In this document: positions 1 through 6,054 of the stretch, piece by piece
Position numbering within the stretch: the first letter of the stretch is position 1
How the letters are laid out: each line of letters starts with the position of its first letter
Assembly (NCBI GenBank): GCA_027021285.1
Contig: JALUUP010000490.1
Span: 1-6,154, forward strand
Source: Bacteroidota bacterium
GTDB taxonomy: Bacteria > Bacteroidota > Ignavibacteria > SZUA-365 > JAADGX01
Direction: 5' to 3'
DNA: 6,154 bases
Position numbers and translations under genes: made by a program
The notes under the pieces: generated by a model
The model's database searches: none
Told to the model about the DNA's origin: nothing
What the model saw: the letters and a program-made list of their open reading frames with translations, nothing else

Positions 1-492
1 TCCGAAGGAAGCGACAGTGTAATCGGTGTTGTCGCGGTATCCGTTTGCGGCTTCCACGCTGCCCCGTGCAAACAGGTCGCCCTTCGCCATCCGGCGTTTC
101 AGCAAGGCCTCGCCGCCAAGCGTGGTGAACATGCCTCCTCCCACGCGCACCGTGAGTTCGGTTTGCCGGGAGGGAAACGGCCGCAGGATGGACTGTTTCA
201 ATCCGCGGTGCCAACGGGGTCCCCAGTACAGATTCGGTTCCCGTCCCAGGGTGAAACCGGACCTTGTTACCGGCGGCATCTTTTCCGCGGAAGCGGGTGT
301 AATGATTTCCGTTCCGGTGATGATAAACTCGGGAAACGAGATGTCGGCTTTTTTCCGGACTCCGTGTCGGGGGGGGCGAAGAGAATCCACGCTACTGCCG
401 GAAGGGCGGGGTTTGTCCTGGGCCTGCGTGATCGTAGTTGCGCAAATCAGCGCGACCAGTGCGTATCGCAGGTTCCGCTCGACGATTGTCAT
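1..492 (-). CDS. Exported outer-membrane beta-barrel-like protein (N-terminal 164 codons, partial)
   Basis: The reading frame is open from an ATG at 492 to the left edge, so only the N-terminus is visible. Residues 1-24 look like a Sec signal peptide: a basic start (R6, R9), a hydrophobic stretch around residues 10-21, and a T-Q-A site before Q25-D26. A Pro/Ser-rich segment follows, then FPEFIITG at residues 53-60, which resembles the 'VVVTG' segment at the start of TonB-dependent receptor plug domains. From about residue 110 the sequence alternates polar and hydrophobic residues with Gly and aromatic positions (TELTVRVGGG, GDLFARGSVEAANGYRD), as in outer-membrane beta-strands, and no full plug domain is seen between. 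The start is fixed by a strong Shine-Dalgarno and by ATGA overlap with the upstream TPR gene. Seen: signal peptide, motif, strand-like pattern. Inferred: outer-membrane location and a partner role for the TPR protein. A lipoprotein is unlikely because C17 lacks a lipobox. Confidence 0.75.
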   Translation of the reverse strand, partial: MTIVERNLRYALVALICATTITQAQDKPRPSGSSVDSLRPPRHGVRKKADISFPEFIITGTEIITPASAEKMPPVTRSGFTLGREPNLYWGPRWHRGLKQSILRPFPSRQTELTVRVGGGMFTTLGGEALLKRRMAKGDLFARGSVEAANGYRDNTDYTVASFG

Positions 493-3400
493 GGCAACCT
501 CCTCAGCCGGTAAGCCGCTTGAGCGGCAATTTCCGTTCCCGGGTGTTGCTCGAGGATTTTCCGATACGTCGCCTTGGCCTGGTCGGTCTTGCCCTCCTTT
601 TCGTAGCACTCTCCCAGCCGATAGAGACTTTTCAGCGGCCAGTCCCCGGAGTATGGGAAGACGTACCCAACGCGCAACAGGGCTTTTTCCGCTTCACGGT
701 AGCGCCCGGCTTCGACCAGCAAATCGCCGAGGGTGAACTGTGCTTCGGCCGCGATGTCGTCGGTGCGGGTGGTGGCAATCCGGTCGAGCGCCGCGAACGC
801 TTTTTGCCGGTCACCACGGGCAAAGTCACGCCGGGCCAGCTCGATGCGCGCCAGTTGGCTGAAGGAATCCCGCGAGGGATGGTCGGCGGCAGCGCGCAGA
901 TCCTGCTCGGATTCGGCGTCCTGCTTGAGGTGGTGATAGGCCTGGGCCCGGCGATACAGCGCTTCGGTGACCCGCGGGGATCCGGGATAGGTTTCGATGA
1001 CAGCGGAGTAGCTTTGGATACCTTCGTCGTACATCTGCCCGTCCACTGCGAGATTACCAGCGCGCAGTAAAGCGGCCACGGTAACTTCCCGGTCTGCGGG
1101 AAGAGAGGCCGCTGTGCGGTATTCCCGACGCGCGTCCTCGTATTTCCCGGTCTCGGTATAGGCGTCGCCTAGTGCGATGTGGGCTTTCGGGATGAGACTG
1201 CTGTTCGGATATCGCCGGATGAATTTCTGCAAGCGGGGAATTGCCGCCTCGTATTTTTCCTGCGTGAGCAGTTCCTGCGTGTTTTTAAATTCCACGACGT
1301 CGCTCACGCGGCTCTTTGGATGCGAGGCAAGGTAGTCCTCGACAACGGTCGCCGCTTCGGCGTTCTTGTTCTGCAACTGGAGACAGGCCTGGATTCCGTT
1401 CAAGGCGTCCGCAACCAGCGGATTGTCTGGGAAACGGTCCACGAGCCTTCGATAGGTCGCTTCGGCCTCGACGTACCGTCCCAGGTTGTACAGCGCGTCG
1501 CCCTGGCTGTACAGCGCGTTTGGTATAAGGGGGCTGTCGGGATAGTTGCGCTCGACCTTGCGGAATTCCTCCAGCGCCGCTTCGTACTTCTTCGACTGGA
1601 AGCGCATCCAGGCCAGCGTGAATTGCGCTTTGTCCGCGTAGTCCGATTCCGGGAATCGCGCGAGAACGTCTTTCAGGGCGCCGATTCCGGCAGCGTGGTT
1701 TCCGGCCCGGAATTCCGCGTTGCCAAGCTGCAACAAGGCGTATGGCGTAAGGGGATTGCGGGTGTAAATACGTGTTGTCTTGCGAAAAACTCCTGCGGCC
1801 CGGGTGTAATCCTTCAGGGCGTAAAGCGCATCGCCCCAGCGGACAAGGGCGTCGATATCGTGTTTGCCGCGGGGATATTCATCGACAAGGCGAGCGAACA
1901 CCTCGGCGGCGGGCGCGTATTTCCCATCCTTGAACAGCGACCACCCGAGACCGTACATGGCATCCTGGACAAGATCGGAATTGGTGGTGGAGAGCTGGGC
2001 TGCCTGGTATTTTTCCGCGGCCACGTCGAATTTCTTCGCCTTGAACAGCGATTCTCCTTCCCACAGCAATGCCTCGGCCTTCCTGGAGTGATCCGGGAAC
2101 TGTTCCACGAAGGCGTGAAACGCCTGCGCGGCTTGCAAGTACTCGCGGGCCGCGAACAGGCTGGTTCCCTGGTTGAACATGGCATCGGCCTTGAGAGAAG
2201 GGGACACGCCCGGCACGTTCTGCGTTCGTCCGAAAGCGTCCACCGCGCTTAGAGGGCGGTTGGCTTTCATGTACGCGCCACCGAGGAGGAACCACGCATC
2301 GGCCAGCAGTTCACTGCCGGTATACGACTTGACCAACCGGTCGAGGGAGGAAATGGCTTCGTCGGCCTTATCCTGTTCCATCGCCTGCTCGGCGAGCTCA
2401 TAGAGGGCGTTGTCCGCGAAGGCGCTGCCGGGTGTATCGTTGATGATCTTGGTGAAGAGGTCCGTGGCGATGGTGGATTGCCCATTGCGTTGATACGCCA
2501 TACCCAGCTTGAAGAAGGCGGCTTCGGCGAGAGCGTCGTTTCCGTGGCTCAGGTGTTCGAATCGCTCGACCGCCTTGGCGAACTTTCCCTGCAGCAGGTA
2601 CGTGTTTCCAAGATGGAATTCCACTTCGCGGGCCCGCGGATGGTTGGGAAAATGTTCCAGAAAATCCAGGTACGTTTTTTCCGCGTCGGCCGGTTTTCCG
2701 AGTATTGCGTATGCTTCGGCCCGGAGGTACACCCGCTCTGCTTCCTCCGTCGGCTTGGAGGCGGGCGAGAGCGAATCGAGCCATTCCAGGGCGAGCGTGG
2801 GCTTTTTTTCCGCCAGGAAGGCGGCGGCGATCCTGGTGGCGGCGTTCTCGGCGACGGGACGGCGGGGATAGAGCCGAATGACCTTTCTGTATGTCTGCCG
2901 CGCTTTCTCGAACCGCCCAAGCTTTTCATGGGCGAAACCGATGGAGTACAGGGCGTAATCGCGAAGCCTGCCCTCGGGGTAATCGTCGTAACACAGGGAA
3001 TAGTACGTGAGCGCGGTCTCGTAGTCCTGCCGGTTGAAGGCCGCTTCCCCGACCCAGTACGCCGCTTCGTCCTCGAGGGGGCTCCCCGGGTACTGGTCGA
3101 GAATGCGCTTGAAGGAAAAAAATGCTGCGCTGAAACGCTTTCTTTTGAACTGGACTTCACCCTGTCTGAAGATTGCGTCATCCGCTAATTGAGATTCGGG
3201 ATGTGCACGCTCAAAGCGCTCAAAGCGTTCCAGCGCATCTGATAAATCGTTGTGGCGGTACAAGGCATCGGCGGCGTAGAACTCGGCATCAGCGAGGCGG
3301 AGACTCTTCGGGTATTTCCTCGTAAACTGGTCGAATTGCTCGAACGCAAGCTGGTAGTTGCCGTCGCGCAACAGACCCATGGCGAATTCGAAATCCTGGT

Positions 3401-3506
3401 TTTCGCGAACGGATCCATCCGGCGGCGTGACCATGGGGTTCTGGGCGAACAGCGGCAATGCTACCATCAGGCCCCATAGTGCGTACAAGCAAATTCTTTG
3501 AATCAT
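489..3506 (-). CDS. Exported tetratricopeptide-repeat solenoid protein, about 26 TPR units (1005 aa)
   Basis: Residues 1-21 form a signal peptide (hydrophobic I5-F20, likely cut after A21), so the protein is probably periplasmic or bound to the outer membrane. From about residue 38 to the C-terminus I can lay out some 26 consecutive repeats of 36-38 residues. The recurring pattern is [AD]-ALY-x2-G-x-A-x6-[YF]-x2-A-x3-[YF]-x3-[YF]PxSPL, typical of TPR proteins of the YbgF/CpoB and BamD type. There is no obvious enzymatic domain, transmembrane helix after the signal, or C-terminal add-on. TPR solenoids bind other proteins; this one could be a scaffold or assembly factor for its co-encoded outer-membrane partner (inference). 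The repeats are diverged, so they are not recent duplications. The ATG is preceded by a modest GAGG site. The gene heads the visible operon, and its TGA overlaps the next start by four bases (ATGA). The exact function is not recognised. Confidence 0.95.
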   Translation of the reverse strand: MIQRICLYALWGLMVALPLFAQNPMVTPPDGSVRENQDFEFAMGLLRDGNYQLAFEQFDQFTRKYPKSLRLADAEFYAADALYRHNDLSDALERFERFERAHPESQLADDAIFRQGEVQFKRKRFSAAFFSFKRILDQYPGSPLEDEAAYWVGEAAFNRQDYETALTYYSLCYDDYPEGRLRDYALYSIGFAHEKLGRFEKARQTYRKVIRLYPRRPVAENAATRIAAAFLAEKKPTLALEWLDSLSPASKPTEEAERVYLRAEAYAILGKPADAEKTYLDFLEHFPNHPRAREVEFHLGNTYLLQGKFAKAVERFEHLSHGNDALAEAAFFKLGMAYQRNGQSTIATDLFTKIINDTPGSAFADNALYELAEQAMEQDKADEAISSLDRLVKSYTGSELLADAWFLLGGAYMKANRPLSAVDAFGRTQNVPGVSPSLKADAMFNQGTSLFAAREYLQAAQAFHAFVEQFPDHSRKAEALLWEGESLFKAKKFDVAAEKYQAAQLSTTNSDLVQDAMYGLGWSLFKDGKYAPAAEVFARLVDEYPRGKHDIDALVRWGDALYALKDYTRAAGVFRKTTRIYTRNPLTPYALLQLGNAEFRAGNHAAGIGALKDVLARFPESDYADKAQFTLAWMRFQSKKYEAALEEFRKVERNYPDSPLIPNALYSQGDALYNLGRYVEAEATYRRLVDRFPDNPLVADALNGIQACLQLQNKNAEAATVVEDYLASHPKSRVSDVVEFKNTQELLTQEKYEAAIPRLQKFIRRYPNSSLIPKAHIALGDAYTETGKYEDARREYRTAASLPADREVTVAALLRAGNLAVDGQMYDEGIQSYSAVIETYPGSPRVTEALYRRAQAYHHLKQDAESEQDLRAAADHPSRDSFSQLARIELARRDFARGDRQKAFAALDRIATTRTDDIAAEAQFTLGDLLVEAGRYREAEKALLRVGYVFPYSGDWPLKSLYRLGECYEKEGKTDQAKATYRKILEQHPGTEIAAQAAYRLRRLP
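497..504 (-). promoter_or_regulatory. Strong ribosome-binding site for the barrel-like gene, inside the end of the TPR gene
   Basis: The minus strand reads GAGGAGGT, with five bases (TTGCC) between GGAGG and the ATG at 492. The same bases encode the final Arg-Arg of the TPR protein. The strength and spacing of this site decide the start of the downstream gene and suggest translational coupling. Confidence 0.8.
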
Positions 3507-3515
3507 GGGTGAAAG

Positions 3516-3519
3516 CCTC
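3516..3519 (-). promoter_or_regulatory. Ribosome-binding site of the TPR gene
   Basis: The minus strand reads GAGG nine bases before the ATG at 3506. The match is modest and the spacing is on the long side. It is much weaker than the site of the downstream gene in the same operon. Confidence 0.5.
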
Positions 3520-3547
3520 GCTTGAAAATAATGGTCAATTAAAGTTT

Positions 3548-3595
3548 TACTATAGACCTCACCGATAACAGCTTGAAATTACTATAGGATATAGT
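3548..3595. repeat. TACTATAG direct repeats plus an inverted half-site (possible operator)
   Basis: The 8-mer TACTATAG occurs at 3548-3555 and again at 3580-3587, exactly 32 bases apart, or about three helical turns. The second copy also forms a perfect inverted repeat, ACTATA-GGA-TATAGT, at 3581-3595. The sites overlap the proposed -10 region of the TPR operon. They could be binding sites for a dimeric regulator, or simply several -10-like hexamers in AT-rich DNA. Confidence 0.4.
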
Positions 3596-3608
3596 GAGAG
3601 TCAAGCAA
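3581..3608 (-). promoter_or_regulatory. Candidate sigma70-type promoter of the TPR operon
   Basis: On the minus strand TTGCTT (3608-3603) is followed, after 16 bases, by TATAGT (3586-3581), one mismatch from TATAAT. An overlapping alternative is TTGACT (3604-3599) with 17 bases to TAATTT. A- and T-tracts lie directly upstream (3607-3623), where an UP element would sit. Transcription would start near 3574, leaving a leader of about 68 bases. The assignment rests on pattern only. A third TATAGT on this strand (3554-3549) lies closer to the gene but has a poor -35. Confidence 0.35.
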
Positions 3609-3622
3609 AAAATGTATTTTTT
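3607..3622. repeat. AT-rich perfect inverted repeat
   Basis: AAAAAAT-GT-ATTTTTT is a perfect inverted repeat with a two-base centre. It lies just upstream of the proposed -35 of the TPR operon. It could act as an UP element or a nucleoid-protein site. There is no GC-rich stem next to the T-run, so an intrinsic terminator is unlikely. Confidence 0.4.
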
Positions 3623-3684
3623 TCGGTTCGTACCGGTGACGATCTTTTCACCGTCGCCCTGCCTGTTCCGTGTCTGACGCGTAC

Positions 3685-3706
3685 GCCCCGACTCCCGTCG
3701 GCGGGC
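3685..3706. repeat. GC-rich hairpin in the intergenic core
   Basis: GCC-CCGAC, a TCCC loop, then GTCGG and GGC pair with a two-base bulge (CG at 3702-3703), giving an 8-bp stem. No T-run follows on either strand, so it is not an intrinsic terminator. It may be a structured element in a transcript or chance pairing in GC-rich DNA. Confidence 0.35.
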
Positions 3707-3897
3707 AGCCGCTTGTATATTTCGATAACGACGCCGGGTTCCACGGAAAACAGGGTAATTCGACGGTAACTCCGGGGTTCCTCGCGTTTCCACACTGTCA
3801 CCGTATCGAGATATTGTAACTCTCAGAAGATATCTGCAAGTTGATCGAATAGTGAGCATAAGAAGCAGTAAATACAAAAACAGTAACATGAATCACC

Positions 3898-3901
3898 GGA
3901 G
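3898..3901 (+). promoter_or_regulatory. Ribosome-binding site of the M29/NicX-like gene
   Basis: GGAG lies six bases before the ATG at 3908, which is good spacing and supports that start. Confidence 0.7.
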
Positions 3902-3907
3902 ACATAC

Positions 3908-5056
3908 ATGAAAACCGTGTTGAGTCAAAATGAGCTTCAGTTGCTTTTTCAGACCGTGTTTGCGCCGGGGCCGGAAGACCGGGTTGTCACGTTCCTGGTT
4001 GACGTCCCGCCCACGATCGGGGAGGACAGCGAGGATTGGAAGGAGCGCCGGAGGATGGCCATGGAGTGGTGGGCCGACGCGCTCGAATTTCTTCCCGCCT
4101 TGGGAATGGAAAAAGCGCAAATCGTGTATTATTCCGGCGTAGGGCGGAACAACGCCGATTTGCCCGATACTGTTTACGAGTGGAAAGGCGACAGCACCGC
4201 TCTTTATGCGACCGCGTTGCCCGCGGCTGGGACCCCCCGTCCCCTGGTCGAGGTTCTCGATGAATCGGATATCGTCCTGGCGCCCACGGAGTACTCCGCC
4301 ACCGCCCCTTTGAAAATGCTGGCGAAGAGACACCGTTTCCGTGGAGCGACCATGCCCGGCTTCCTTCGCTCGATGGTTCCCGCCCTCGGGATCGATTACA
4401 AACGCGTGCACGAACGAATCATGAGTTTCAAGCAGCGACTCGACGAGGCGGAATCCATCGATATCACGTTCGAGGCGCGCGGAAGAGAAGCTGCGTTCCA
4501 CGGCGATCTGCGGTTCAGGACCGCAACGCCGAGCAGCGGCATGTTTCACCAGGCCGGAATCGTGGGTAACCTGCCGTCAGGGGAAACCTACATCGTGCCG
4601 TACGAGGGAGAAAAGGAGGGGATCCCGAGCGAATCGTTGGGCGAGATCCCGGTGCAGTTCGGTGATGAGATCGTCGTGTACCGGGTCGAGAACAACGTGG
4701 CCGTCGAGGTCATGACGAATGGAGCAAGAAGCGCGGAAGAACAGGATATGCTTGCAAAAGAGCCCGCCTACGGCAACATCGCCGAGATTGGATTTGGCGT
4801 GCTGGGCGATTTCGGGATGAACGCCGTCGGATCACTGCTCATGGACGAGAAGCTGGGGCTGCATATCGCCTTCGGTCGCAGCGAGCATTTTGGCGGCATC
4901 GTTTCGCCGAAATCCTTCCGCGACCCGAACAACGTCATTCACATCGACCGCGTGTATGTTCCTTCCCTTCAGCCGGACGTTACGGTAAAGTCTGCCGTAC
5001 TCAATCTCCCGGGGAAATCGGAAGTGATCATGAAAGAGGGACAATGGGTGATTTGA
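3908..5056 (+). CDS. M29 aminopeptidase / NicX-type dioxygenase superfamily metalloprotein (382 aa)
   Basis: No signal peptide or membrane segment is seen, so this is probably a soluble cytoplasmic enzyme. The N-terminal part (about 22-160) looks like the alpha/beta domain of the family, including APTEYS (125-130) and RGATMPGF (145-152). The C-terminal part carries the family's metal-site motifs in order: NLPSGE with E226, NIAEIGFG with E293, LHIAFGRS with H319, and IHIDRVY with H345, D347 and Y350. These match the ligands known for M29 thermophilic aminopeptidases, where two metal ions cleave N-terminal residues from peptides. The His plus HxD subset is also what binds iron in the related 2,5-dihydroxypyridine 5,6-dioxygenase NicX. 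The length fits between NicX (about 350) and M29 enzymes (about 410). The gene stands alone, divergent from the TPR operon and convergent with arsS, so context gives no substrate. Superfamily membership is firm; peptidase versus ring-cleaving dioxygenase is undecided. Confidence 0.85.
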   Translation: MKTVLSQNELQLLFQTVFAPGPEDRVVTFLVDVPPTIGEDSEDWKERRRMAMEWWADALEFLPALGMEKAQIVYYSGVGRNNADLPDTVYEWKGDSTALYATALPAAGTPRPLVEVLDESDIVLAPTEYSATAPLKMLAKRHRFRGATMPGFLRSMVPALGIDYKRVHERIMSFKQRLDEAESIDITFEARGREAAFHGDLRFRTATPSSGMFHQAGIVGNLPSGETYIVPYEGEKEGIPSESLGEIPVQFGDEIVVYRVENNVAVEVMTNGARSAEEQDMLAKEPAYGNIAEIGFGVLGDFGMNAVGSLLMDEKLGLHIAFGRSEHFGGIVSPKSFRDPNNVIHIDRVYVPSLQPDVTVKSAVLNLPGKSEVIMKEGQWVI

Positions 5057-5076
5057 AGGGGAACGCCGTTCAGTGA

Positions 5077-6027
5077 TCAGGCGGTGGCGCCGCCGCACGA
5101 GCTTCCCGACCCGGCCGTGCATCCAAAACAGTGGTCTCCAAACACGATCCGGCGGTTGACGACCCGGTCGAAATCGAAATCCAGGATGGTATGCGGGGCG
5201 CCGTGGTTGAGGTTCAGGTTCAGCATCTGGTTGAAGTCGCAATCGTAGAGCATCCCGTCGTAGCCCACGCTGATCAACGAGCGGCACATGACGCCCTCGG
5301 CGGCGGCGGGATTGAACGACGAGACGAGCTTTTCCATGTACATATCATAATTGTCGGTGCGCTGGAGAAAGTGGAGAAAGCGGGAAATCGGCATGTTGGT
5401 GATGGTGAACAGGCGGTTGAAAGTGATTCCATGGCGGCGGTCCAATTCCCGCTTGAAGTCGCGCTCCAGTGATTCCTGAGGCGGCGGCAGGAACGCGCCC
5501 ACGGGGTTGTACACGAGGTCGATCAACAAGCCCGAATCCTCCCGGCCGTACCCGGCTTTGTTCAACATGCGCAGAGCTTTGATGCTCTTTTCAAACACGC
5601 CTTTGCCCCGTTGGCTGTCGGTCTGGAATTCCAGGAAATAGGGCAAGGAACAGACGATCTCTACCGCGTTCCGCGCGTAGAACTCCACAAGGTCCTCGAA
5701 GCCCGGTTCAAACAGGACGGTGAGATTGCAACGGACCATGACGTGCTTTCCCAGGGCCTTCGCCGACTCCACGAGGTACCGGAAGTGCGGGTTCAGTTCC
5801 GGCGCGCCTCCCGTGATATCCAGTTTTGCAATGGGATGCTTGCGAAGAATGTCGAGGATACGGTCGATGGTCGTCCTGTCCATGATTTCCTTCCTGGTTG
5901 GTCCGGCGTCAACGTGGCAATGCTTGCAGGCCTGGTTGCACAACCTGCCCATGTTGACCTGGAGTGTTTCCAGCGAGAGGGGTTTCAGATCGAGATTATA
6001 TTTCGATAGTACTTCTTCGAAGTGCAT
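5077..6027 (-). CDS. arsS: Radical SAM protein ArsS, arsenosugar biosynthesis family (316 aa)
   Basis: Numbered from the ATG at 6027, the radical SAM cluster motif CxxxCxxC is at C30, C34 and C37 (LCNQACKHCHVDAGP), followed by the SAM-contacting TGGAPE at 72-77. The C-terminal half matches the DUF3641/ArsS extension: MCRSLISVGYDG with C248, YDCDFNQML with C263, and HCFGCTAGSGSSCGG with C300, C303 and C311, likely ligands of a second cluster. Known ArsS enzymes act after the methyltransferase ArsM to attach an adenosyl-derived group to dimethylarsenic, leading to arsenosugars. No arsM is visible here. Some family members carry selenocysteine near the C-terminus; here the residues are ordinary Cys codons and the gene ends at TGA. 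I chose the ATG because GAAAGGA precedes it, though only three bases away; an in-frame GTG at 6039 would add four residues. Family assignment is strong; the exact product is inferred. Confidence 0.9.
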   Translation of the reverse strand: MHFEEVLSKYNLDLKPLSLETLQVNMGRLCNQACKHCHVDAGPTRKEIMDRTTIDRILDILRKHPIAKLDITGGAPELNPHFRYLVESAKALGKHVMVRCNLTVLFEPGFEDLVEFYARNAVEIVCSLPYFLEFQTDSQRGKGVFEKSIKALRMLNKAGYGREDSGLLIDLVYNPVGAFLPPPQESLERDFKRELDRRHGITFNRLFTITNMPISRFLHFLQRTDNYDMYMEKLVSSFNPAAAEGVMCRSLISVGYDGMLYDCDFNQMLNLNLNHGAPHTILDFDFDRVVNRRIVFGDHCFGCTAGSGSSCGGATA

Positions 6028-6054
6028 TGTTCCTTTCACGCGGATCTGTTGAAT

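Larger units (their letters stand above)
3507..3907. other. Divergent intergenic region: AT-rich flanks around a GC-rich core
   Basis: This 401-base gap separates two divergent genes and should hold both promoters. Bases 3535-3623 and about 3810-3895 are AT-rich, while about 3625-3800 is GC-rich like coding DNA. The core holds small stems: CGGTGA/TCACCG at 3634-3653, and a bulged 8-bp stem at 3685-3706. A minus-strand frame ending at 3601 is open for about 70 codons from a TGA near 3825, with GTG at 3801 as its only plausible start. It has no ribosome-binding site and no recognisable motif, so I do not call it as a gene. A plus-strand frame of the core is also open, so openness alone is weak evidence. 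No convincing promoter for the plus-strand gene was found; TTGATC at 3841 lacks a well-spaced -10. Confidence 0.6.

Noticed and set aside
1179..2252. Plus-strand 357-residue frame antisense to the TPR gene
   Set aside because: It is the shadow of a GC-rich repeat gene; the minus-strand frame has the clear TPR pattern throughout and a signal peptide.
3539..3889. Minus-strand 116-residue frame in the intergenic region starting MLLFLYLLLL
   Set aside because: It crosses the candidate TPR promoter, has a hydrophobic start but then a low-complexity Arg-rich body, lacks a ribosome-binding site, and its composition switches with the local base content.
3888..3911. Seven-codon leader frame (MNHRRHT) whose stop overlaps the ATG of the M29/NicX-like gene
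   Set aside because: It has no ribosome-binding site of its own, and its Arg codons are simply the downstream gene's GGAG site; most likely chance.
3893..4549. Minus-strand 218-residue frame opposite the M29/NicX-like gene
   Set aside because: The plus-strand frame carries the intact metal-site motifs and a good ribosome-binding site; this one has no recognisable motif.
5053..5079. Possible selenocysteine readthrough of the arsS TGA
   Set aside because: The TGA follows GGATA, after the last conserved Cys; the bases after it encode no family-like extension, and I could identify no SECIS-type stem there.
5080..5094. GC-rich inverted repeat (GGCGG/CCGCC) at the arsS 3' end as a terminator
   Set aside because: It lies within the coding sequence, has no following T-run on either strand, and is explained by Gly/Ala codons.
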